NCBI GenBank assembly: GCA_017936605.1
Contig: JAGBFH010000008.1
Location: 59,552-123,551 of the forward strand
Direction of reading: 5' to 3'
Length of the DNA stretch: 64,000 nt
Source: Tidjanibacter sp.
Lineage (GTDB): Bacteria > Bacteroidota > Bacteroidia > Bacteroidales > Rikenellaceae
In this document: one piece after another, positions 54,457 through 59,874 of the stretch
How the letters are laid out: the number at the start of each line of letters is the position of its first letter
Position numbering within the stretch: the stretch's first letter is position 1
Made by a program: the position numbers and the translations under genes
Notes under the pieces: model-generated
Database searches by the model: none
Told to the model about the DNA's origin: nothing
Seen by the model: the letters and a program-made list of their open reading frames with translations, nothing else

Positions 54457-54944
54457 GTAAGGAGCAGCGAGATACTTATATGAAAAGGATACTTTTTGTG
54501 TGCCTCGGGAACATTTGCAGGTCCTCGGCGGCAGATGAGATAATGAGAGTGAAGGTGGCCGAGGCGGGCCTTTCGGACGAGTTCGAGATTGACTCGGCGG
54601 GCACCTATGGCGGTCACGCCGGCGACCTCCCCGACCCACGAATGAGGGCTGCGGGCAAGCGAAGGGGTTACAACTTCACCCATCGCAGCCGCAAGGTGCG
54701 CAGCGAGGATTTCGAGCGCTTCGACCTGCTGCTGGCTATGGACGACTCGGTCTACGAGTCGCTCTCGAGGCTCGCACCCACCGTTGAGGCCCTCCAGAAG
54801 CTCGAGCGTATGGCCGACTATCTGCCCGCACACTTCGGCTACGACTATGTGCCCGACCCCTACTACGAGGGGGCCGAGGGTTTCGAGCTCGTGCTCAATA
54901 TGCTCGAAGAGGGGTGCGACATCCTACTCCATAAACTCCGATAA
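54453..54944 (+). CDS. Low-molecular-weight protein tyrosine phosphatase
   Basis: A 163-residue cytoplasmic phosphatase (154 if started at MKRILFVC, 54,480). The P-loop is VCLGNICRSS (CX5RS) and the general acid is in VPDPYYEGAEGF. The ATG at 54,453 overlaps the aminotransferase stop, implying coupling. LMW-PTPs often dephosphorylate Wzc-type BY-kinases; one such kinase is encoded at 59.9-62.3 kb, but a link is inference. Confidence 0.9.
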   Translation: MSKEQRDTYMKRILFVCLGNICRSSAADEIMRVKVAEAGLSDEFEIDSAGTYGGHAGDLPDPRMRAAGKRRGYNFTHRSRKVRSEDFERFDLLLAMDDSVYESLSRLAPTVEALQKLERMADYLPAHFGYDYVPDPYYEGAEGFELVLNMLEEGCDILLHKLR

Positions 54945-54968
54945 TACTCCCAGACAATGCAATATCCC

Positions 54969-55002
54969 AAGGGCCGAGAACTCCACATCGTTCTCGGCCC
55001 TT
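54969..55002 (+). terminator. Terminator after the phosphatase gene
   Basis: 13-bp stem AAGGGCCGAGAAC with 8-nt loop; no strong T run (TCTCTCTCC). Confidence 0.6.
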
Positions 55003-55059
55003 CTCTCTCCTCCAATCGCGGCACAAGGTTTGCTCTCTTCCCCCAAAAAAGGAACGACT

Positions 55060-55521
55060 ATGAAAAGCAAGCAATCCCACTCCCCCACCTCGCGTGAGGA
55101 CCACAGCAAGGATATATTTCCGCCCTTTGGCGGAGCCGACAAGGCCGCACTCTTTCTGCGCATCTTCATCGGCACCCTGCTCTTCACTCAGGCCATAACC
55201 AAGTCGCAGGACTACCTCTGGTTGGAGCAGCTCTACCCCTCAATCTTAGGCATCGAGCCCGCAACGGTCCTGAGCACCGTGGGGGTAATTGAGGCCATAG
55301 CAGGCGTTATGCTCACCATAGGACTGCTCACTCGCTACTGTGCAGTGGTGATGGCCGCAATGATGTTCGCCGCCGCATTCATCTTCTTTCCCCACCAGGA
55401 GTTCGCCGAGGGGGAGTTGAAGTTCGTCTACACGGGCATCTACATCACTCTGGCCATAAGCGGCGGCGGGCGTTACTCGCTCGACACAATAATCTTTTCC
55501 CTGAGGGGGAAAGAGAGTTGA
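55060..55521 (+). CDS. DoxX-family membrane protein
   Basis: A 153-residue protein with four transmembrane helices (ALFLRIFIGTLLFTQAITK, VIEAIAGVMLTIGLL, VVMAAMMFAAAFIFF, FVYTGIYITLAISGGGRYSL), which is the DoxX/DoxD layout. The true start is the ATG at 55,060; the frame is open further upstream only by chance. Family members act in thiosulfate oxidation or as membrane partners in redox stress; role here unknown. Confidence 0.85.
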   Translation: MKSKQSHSPTSREDHSKDIFPPFGGADKAALFLRIFIGTLLFTQAITKSQDYLWLEQLYPSILGIEPATVLSTVGVIEAIAGVMLTIGLLTRYCAVVMAAMMFAAAFIFFPHQEFAEGELKFVYTGIYITLAISGGGRYSLDTIIFSLRGKES

Positions 55522-55896
55522 AAATGGACAATGGACAATTGAAAATTGACAATTGACAATTGAAAGCTGAAAACTGACAACTGATAACTGATAACTGATA
55601 ACTGATAACAGACCTCTCCCGAGCTTCGCTCACCCTCCCCTAACTTAGGGGAGGGACTTTTTATAAGGCCCATAAAACTGTTTTGAATTGCGTTTTGGCC
55701 CTTTCGGCCCTTTTCGCCCTTTCGGCCCTTTTGGCTCCTCCCCTACGAAAGGGGAGGTCGGGAGGGGTGCTCGAAAATTGCGTGCGCGTCCTCGCGCACA
55801 GGGAGGGTGCCCGTAGGGCGGGGCGTGTATAGAAAAGCAGTCAGCAATCAGCAGTCAGCAATCAGCAGTCAGCAGTCAGCCTTGTTCACGGGTATT
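55522..55896. repeat. Repeat-filled spacer left of the mobile element
   Basis: GACAATTGAAAATT units, AACTGATAACTGATA units (55,578-55,608), a REP-like element in reverse at 55,609-55,656, CCTTTCGGCCC units, GGGTGCCCGTAGGGCGGG, and CAGCAGTCAGCAATCAG units ending in TTGTTCACGGGTATT. No gene is seen. Confidence 0.8.
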
Positions 55897-55902
55897 AAAA
55901 TT

Positions 55903-55930
55903 AGGTAACTATATACTATTTTACACCGAA
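55903..55930 (+). repeat. Left terminal inverted repeat of the element
   Basis: 28 bp, identical to the reverse complement of 59,378-59,405. Confidence 0.9.
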
Positions 55931-55964
55931 CAATAAAAAAACTCAGCAACGGAGGGCTGCTGAG
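55931..55964 (-). terminator. Terminator of the 25-codon gene
   Basis: Minus-strand stem CTCAGCA/TGCTGAG followed by seven T, just inside the left inverted repeat. Confidence 0.75.
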
Positions 55965-55995
55965 AAATTAATAATAATTTTTTGTTTAAGATGGG

Positions 55996-56073
55996 TTAAA
56001 TAATCATACCCATGCGGTGCATTAAGTCCAAAACTTCCATGCACCAAGCCTCTGTGAAAATTTGTTTTTTCAT
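55996..56073 (-). CDS. 25-residue small protein with own promoter and strong ribosome binding site
   Basis: The frame encodes MKKQIFTEAWCMEVLDLMHR and five more residues (MGMII). It has a full promoter (TTTG at 56,159-56,162, 18 nt, TACCTTTG at 56,133-56,140, minus strand), a leader of about 50 nt, AAAGGAGGG at 56,081-56,089 placed 7 nt before the ATG, and a terminator at 55,931-55,964. Such a strong Shine-Dalgarno is unusual in Bacteroidetes. The peptide has one Cys and an amphipathic Met/Leu-rich second half. Function unknown; toxin, signal or leader peptide are all possible. Confidence 0.6.
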   Translation of the reverse strand: MKKQIFTEAWCMEVLDLMHRMGMII

Positions 56074-56132
56074 GTGACTACCCTCCTTTCTGCCTTCAAT
56101 CAAGCATAGCAATACTATACTGACGGGCAGCG

Positions 56133-56162
56133 CAAAGGTAGTGAAATTCTCTTTAATACAAA
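56133..56162 (-). promoter_or_regulatory. Promoter of the 25-codon gene
   Basis: Minus strand TTTG (56,159-56,162), 18 nt, TACCTTTG (56,133-56,140). The -33 box overlaps the edge of the upstream terminator. Confidence 0.7.
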
Positions 56163-56189
56163 AAGCGAGGTTTTGATAGCCTCGCTTTT
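56160..56189 (-). terminator. Terminator of the element's lipoprotein gene
   Basis: 10-bp stem AAAAGCGAGG/CCTCGCTTTT with T run on the minus strand, 6 nt after the stop. Confidence 0.75.
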
Positions 56190-56194
56190 GCGTT

Positions 56195-56620
56195 TTACTC
56201 TGCAACAACAGGTGCGGGAGTTTGAGTAGCCATCGTGCTTGGAGTATCATTTATAATGTAACGAATAACCTTATAATCACCAGGAGCGGTTATATACACA
56301 GCGTCACCTCGTTCACTATCAGCTTTAAGCACAGCCTTCTTATAAAAAGTTTTTGTCATTTTCTTTTTTTGAAAATATGTGCCAACATAAGGGATAAATC
56401 CCAAGAGAGTGAAAGGCTTATACCTATTAATCGAAATAACTTCATACTCGTAGGGAATATCATTCTCTGCTAGATAAATACCAATTTTACTCTGCACACC
56501 TCTATACAACCCCATTCTATTATCATATTTATTATTGAGTGTAGATGTATTATAAACACTAGTACAAGAGGTTGCCAACACCATAGAAAATAATAAAACA
56601 AATGCGACTAACTTTTTCAT
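56195..56620 (-). CDS. Lipoprotein carried by the mobile element
   Basis: A 141-residue lipoprotein (MKKLVAFVLLFSMVLATSC, lipid Cys19). The rest is basic and Tyr/Lys-rich with one hydrophobic patch (FTLLGFIPYVGTYFQKKK). I do not recognise it. Its AT-rich codon use matches the element and not the chromosome. It follows the 203-bp palindrome, which lies in its leader. Confidence 0.7.
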   Translation of the reverse strand: MKKLVAFVLLFSMVLATSCTSVYNTSTLNNKYDNRMGLYRGVQSKIGIYLAENDIPYEYEVISINRYKPFTLLGFIPYVGTYFQKKKMTKTFYKKAVLKADSERGDAVYITAPGDYKVIRYIINDTPSTMATQTPAPVVAE

Positions 56621-56678
56621 AATTTAAGTTTTTAAAATGATACATGTTTTTAGTCCATAACTCTATTGTCGTATAGTG

Positions 56679-56881
56679 AGGAATAGATATAAAAAAGTGT
56701 GGACTAATTCGCCATATCTGATTCTGAGGTCTTCGACTACCTATCACTCAAATACATGGAATAAAGCCCACACCAAACGATGGTGTGAGCGCAAACTTTA
56801 TTCCGTTGAGTGATATATGAAAGTGTCGAAGTTTCAGAATCACAGAATATAAGCTAACGCTTTTTATATCTATATGTTCCT
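56679..56881. repeat. 203-bp imperfect palindrome
   Basis: Nested arms around a centre at 56,775-56,781: CACACC/GGTGTG, GGAATAAAG/CTTTATTCC, TATCACTCAA/TTGAGTGATA, CTTCGAC/GTCGAAG, GATTCTGA/TCAGAATC, and outermost AGGAATAGATAT with ATATCTATATGTTCCT. The arms are separated by small unpaired patches. It lies upstream of the lipoprotein gene. Confidence 0.8.
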
Positions 56882-57057
56882 ATCTGTTTTTATTTCATCA
56901 TAGGCAATAAGTTTATTGTGTTTACTGCTTACAAATGTACAATTTATATTTATATTTCAATAATGGAAATATAAATATTTTATCCTATACTCATATTTAT
57001 TTATGTATATAGGATAAATTGTTGACATTTTTGGGGAATGAAATATATTTACACAAA

Positions 57058-57279
57058 GAACCTCGTGCTGCTTAGACGAGGAGAAACTTACTAGTAAAGT
57101 TTACTTTTGTAGTTAATCAAATACTTAAAGTATTCAGACGAAGGTATTTTTATTACTTTCATAAACTACCTGCCGCTACCTAACTTCTTTACTACACATT
57201 AGTAACAGTATGACGGTCTGACGCAGTTGATAGAAAAGTAACCAAAAAAACTCAACAAAAAAATTGAGGTTTTTTTGTT
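57058..57279 (+). ncRNA. Possible untranslated transcript inside the element
   Basis: A weak promoter (GTTG at 57,021, 19 nt, TATATTTA at 57,044-57,051) precedes a hairpin CCTCGT/ACGAGG (57,061-57,081), and the region ends in a hairpin with A and T runs (57,243-57,279). No frame above a few codons. Evidence is thin; it could instead be transposase regulatory DNA. Confidence 0.25.
57243..57279 (+). terminator. Terminator-like hairpin
   Basis: AAAAAAACTCAA and TTGAGGTTTTTTT pair with one bulge; T run follows. Confidence 0.5.
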
Positions 57280-57343
57280 CTGTTATAAACATATTCAAGT
57301 TTATGCAAATAATTGAAATTTACGAAAAATAGTTTCCATTTTA

Positions 57344-57375
57344 TTTGCAAAACACAATCATTTTCACTATCTTTA
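57344..57375 (+). promoter_or_regulatory. Promoter of the transposase
   Basis: TTTG (57,344-57,347), 20 nt, TATCTTTA (57,368-57,375); ATG follows 26 nt later. Confidence 0.55.
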
Positions 57376-57400
57376 CTCTTGAAAATAAAAGAGTTAAGCG

Positions 57401-58336
57401 ATGATAGACACGAGCAAATTCAAATCAATGTTCGATTTAATGAGGGCGTTTTCAACCGAGGAAAAATGCATCGAACACCTCGAAACCATTAGTTGGAACG
57501 GTGATGTGGTTTCACCATTTGACGCTACATCAAAAGTCTATAAATGTGCGAATCATCGCTATAAATGCAAAAACACCGGCAAGTATTTCAATGTAAAAAC
57601 GGGGACTATATTTGAGAATACAAATATCTCCCTGCGTAAGTGGTTCGTAGCAATATGGCTGCTTACCTCTCACAAGAAAGGTATATCATCATTGCAATTA
57701 TCAAGAGATTTGGGTGTTACACAGAAAACCGCTTGGTTTATGCTTCATCGTATTCGTATATGTCTTGGTATTGAGAACCATACACAACTTTCTAATACCG
57801 TTGAGATTGATGAGGCTTATATTGGTGGAAAAGAAAAATTCAAACACGAGAATAAACGCACGATGGATAATAGGGGTAGGAGTACAAAAACCAAAACCGC
57901 TATTCTTGGTTTGGTGGGGAGAAAGGGTAAACTCGTTGCCACCATTGTTCCCAATGCATCGGTGGCTGTATTAACCCCAACCATTCAACAATATGTTGCA
58001 GGTGGTGCGACTGTATATACCGATGAGTGGAAAGGTTATAGGGATATGCATAAAATATACGAACATCTGTATGTTCATCATAAAGAAAGAGAGTTTGTTT
58101 GTGGTGATGTATATACTAATACGATTGAGGGATTTTGGAGTTATATGAGGCGTGGATTGTATGGTATATATCATTATACGAGTAAAAAACACCTTCAAAG
58201 TTATATAAATGAGTATGTTTATAGATATAATACTCGAAAGATGTGTGATAGTTTGCGATTTAATTCGTTACTTTGTGGTGTCAATAATAATAGATTGAGA
58301 TATACGGAATTAATAAATGAAAGAAAAATCGCATAA
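57401..58336 (+). CDS. IS1595-family transposase
   Basis: A 311-residue ISXO2-type transposase. The N-terminus has a reduced zinc-ribbon-like stretch (VYKCANHRYKCKNTGKYFNV) followed by TGTIFENTNISLRKW. Catalytic acidic residues are in VEIDEAYIGGKEK and VYTDEWKGY, with the third position in NTIEGFWSYMRRG, followed by YNEY-type C-terminal motifs (INEYVYRYNTRK). It is intact and full length. It sits in the middle of the element, which is 3.5 kb rather than about 1 kb because of the passengers. Confidence 0.93.
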   Translation: MIDTSKFKSMFDLMRAFSTEEKCIEHLETISWNGDVVSPFDATSKVYKCANHRYKCKNTGKYFNVKTGTIFENTNISLRKWFVAIWLLTSHKKGISSLQLSRDLGVTQKTAWFMLHRIRICLGIENHTQLSNTVEIDEAYIGGKEKFKHENKRTMDNRGRSTKTKTAILGLVGRKGKLVATIVPNASVAVLTPTIQQYVAGGATVYTDEWKGYRDMHKIYEHLYVHHKEREFVCGDVYTNTIEGFWSYMRRGLYGIYHYTSKKHLQSYINEYVYRYNTRKMCDSLRFNSLLCGVNNNRLRYTELINERKIA

Positions 58337-58493
58337 AATAACGCAAGAAACAAGTACGAATGATGAGCAGGGTAAAATGAAACAAACCACTGTTGATATT
58401 CGTATAGAAGGTGAGAGTATTAGGATAAAAAACGAAGATGTGCTAATGTCATTTGATGATGCGCTGAGAAAAATAATGGAATATAAAAAGTAG
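58317..58493 (+). CDS. 58-residue protein overlapping the transposase gene
   Basis: Reads MKEKSHKITQETSTNDEQGK and ends FDDALRKIMEYKK. Its first 20 nt overlap the transposase end, so it is probably translationally coupled. Charged, helical, with a central strand-like VDIRIEGESIRIKNE. No family recognised. It may assist or regulate transposition, which is inference from position. Confidence 0.5.
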   Translation: MKEKSHKITQETSTNDEQGKMKQTTVDIRIEGESIRIKNEDVLMSFDDALRKIMEYKK

Positions 58494-58528
58494 AAAAACA
58501 TCTATCTAAAACGATAATTGGTGATAAA

Positions 58529-58560
58529 TTTGATAAATAAAAAATAAAATCATATATTTG
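58529..58560 (+). promoter_or_regulatory. Promoter of the 53/170-codon pair
   Basis: TTTG (58,529-58,532), 20 nt, TATATTTG (58,553-58,560). The predicted start site (about 58,567) is only 2 nt before the next ATG. Confidence 0.65.
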
Positions 58561-58568
58561 CAAGTGGA

Positions 58569-58730
58569 ATGAAGACTGTAAAACATAATAGCAATCACAC
58601 CAAGGATGAATTGGTTCAACACCTTAAAAAAATGATGGAGATTAAGGTGAAGTGGGTGAGTTGTGTTGAAAAAGGTGACAATTTATTATCTCTACAAAAG
58701 GAGGGGGTTGTTCTTGAAAAGTTAAATTGA
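58569..58730 (+). CDS. 53-residue protein, first of a two-gene module
   Basis: Reads MKTVKHNSNHTKDELVQHLK and ends KEGVVLEKLN; basic in its first half. The promoter places the RNA start about 2 nt before the ATG, so translation would be leaderless, or begin at Met22/23. The next gene starts 4 nt after its stop. No family recognised; a small basic protein preceding a larger acidic one recalls toxin-antitoxin or regulator-effector order, which is only inference. Confidence 0.5.
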   Translation: MKTVKHNSNHTKDELVQHLKKMMEIKVKWVSCVEKGDNLLSLQKEGVVLEKLN

Positions 58731-58734
58731 TTTT

Positions 58735-59247
58735 ATGCTTATTGATATTGAAAGTGTAAATTCTCAATCTCCTTACTATGTTTCTTTTGCGGATGAAGAA
58801 CATTCTTTGAAATTTACTACAACCCACGATATTGAATATAAAGTATCCTTTATTTGTGATACGTCTATTTTTGATGGATTACCTGTGTATCATCTAATGT
58901 TTGCAGCGGCAAATAGACAGCCACAGGACAAGTTGTTTCCTGATTCAAATATTAAAGAAACAATTTTTAGCATTGTTGGTAATTTTTTACACATTAATAG
59001 CACGGCAATACTATACATATGTGAAGATAAAGATGAACGCCAACGGTGCCGGCAACGATTGTTTAGTATGTGGTTCAAACAAGCAACCGCTAAAAAAGAC
59101 AAACAATATGCAATACATATGACATCATATAATATTGACGAAGAAAATATAATGTATGTTGGAATGATTGCAAATACTAACAACCCTAATTTGTCACTAT
59201 ATGTTGATAAGTTTGATTCCTTAAAACAAAGTTTACAAGAAAAGTAG
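58735..59247 (+). CDS. 170-residue protein, second of the module, function unknown
   Basis: A soluble protein (MLIDIESVNSQSPYYVSFAD) with alternating beta and helical parts: YKVSFICDTSIFDG, AILYICEDKDERQRCRQRLF, and a late MYVGMIANTNNPNLSLYVD. It resembles a small Bacteroidetes family I recall as DUF6169, not verified. Codon use is AT-rich like the rest of the element. It ends 21 nt before a terminator. Function unknown. Confidence 0.65.
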   Translation: MLIDIESVNSQSPYYVSFADEEHSLKFTTTHDIEYKVSFICDTSIFDGLPVYHLMFAAANRQPQDKLFPDSNIKETIFSIVGNFLHINSTAILYICEDKDERQRCRQRLFSMWFKQATAKKDKQYAIHMTSYNIDEENIMYVGMIANTNNPNLSLYVDKFDSLKQSLQEK

Positions 59248-59268
59248 TGTAATAGTTAGATGATAATC

Positions 59269-59294
59269 ATAAGCGGGATCAAAGCCCCGCTTAT
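59269..59294 (+). terminator. Terminator of the two-gene module
   Basis: 9-bp stem ATAAGCGGG/CCCGCTTAT with an 8-nt loop. Confidence 0.65.
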
Positions 59295-59377
59295 TGTATA
59301 TATTATTTAAACATATCGTACTTAAAGGGGTAATGATAGTCAATAAACTCATAAGAGTCATTTGCAGTCAAACTACC

Positions 59378-59405
59378 TTCGGTGTAAAATAGTATATAGT
59401 TACCT
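59378..59405 (-). repeat. Right terminal inverted repeat of the element
   Basis: 28 bp, exact reverse complement of the left end at 55,903-55,930. Confidence 0.9.
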
Positions 59406-59486
59406 AAAATTAATACCTGTGAACTTTTGTCTGTTGACGGTAGACGGTAGACGGGCGTCGGGCGTCGGTAGGCCCCGCTCAACACA

Positions 59487-59528
59487 AAAATAGCAAAGGG
59501 TGGCACGGTTGCCACCCTTTGCTATTTT
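59487..59528 (-). terminator. Terminator of the histone-like gene
   Basis: 19-bp perfect stem (AAAATAGCAAAGGGTGGCA) with CGGT loop. Confidence 0.85.
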
Positions 59529-59549
59529 GTTCACTTTGGGATTGCCAAA

Positions 59550-59723
59550 TTATTTAGCAGCCTCAACGGAAGCTTTACGGAAGTCTTTCAGAAGTTTCGA
59601 GAGCTCGAGAGCAGCTTTGCGTGCACGGGTACCGGCAGCTTTGTTACCTTTCTCTACCTGAAGTTTTGCATTCACCTGGAAAAGCTCAATCTGTGCGTTG
59701 ATTTTCTCTACTAACTGTTGCAT
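59550..59723 (-). CDS. Histone H1-like DNA-binding protein
   Basis: A 57-residue Lys-rich helical protein: MQQLVEKINAQIELFQVNAK, then KGNKAAGTRARKAALELSKL. This matches the short histone-H1-like proteins (Hc1 type) found across Bacteroidetes, which bind DNA non-specifically and help compact the nucleoid. It is below common gene-calling limits. Single-gene unit with a strong terminator. Confidence 0.85.
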   Translation of the reverse strand: MQQLVEKINAQIELFQVNAKLQVEKGNKAAGTRARKAALELSKLLKDFRKASVEAAK

Positions 59724-59874
59724 AGTCTTAAATTTTTAATATTTGAGTTTATAGTGGTCTTCTTTTTCGCCGCCTCCGGAGCCTACATACACACGCCCCT
59801 CGGGCCACCTATATCACTAATTATCGCAAAGATATAAAAACTTTTTGGAAAAACCACAACTTTGTTACGATTTT

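Larger units (their letters stand above)
55903..59405. mobile_element. 3.5-kb IS1595-family element with passenger genes
   Basis: Perfect 28-bp terminal inverted repeats lie at 55,903-55,930 and 59,378-59,405 (AGGTAACTATATAC...ACACCGAA). They are flanked by the direct repeat AAAATT (55,897-55,902 and 59,406-59,411). Removing the element restores GTATTAAAATTAATAC, the centre of a palindromic chromosomal repeat of which an empty copy (GTATTAATTTTAATAC) is at 41,168. The inside is markedly AT-rich compared with both flanks. It carries a transposase (57,401-58,336) and at least five other genes. IS1595 members with passenger genes are known; this cargo is not one I recognise. Confidence 0.88.

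Noticed and set aside
56679..56881. 6S RNA identification of the palindrome
   Set aside because: The rod shape is suggestive, but no promoter-like central bubble or conserved 6S sequence was found.
59303..59515. 70-codon minus-strand frame spanning the right end of the element
   Set aside because: It runs through the inverted repeat, the target duplication and REP-like DNA; at most its last codons could be a remnant.
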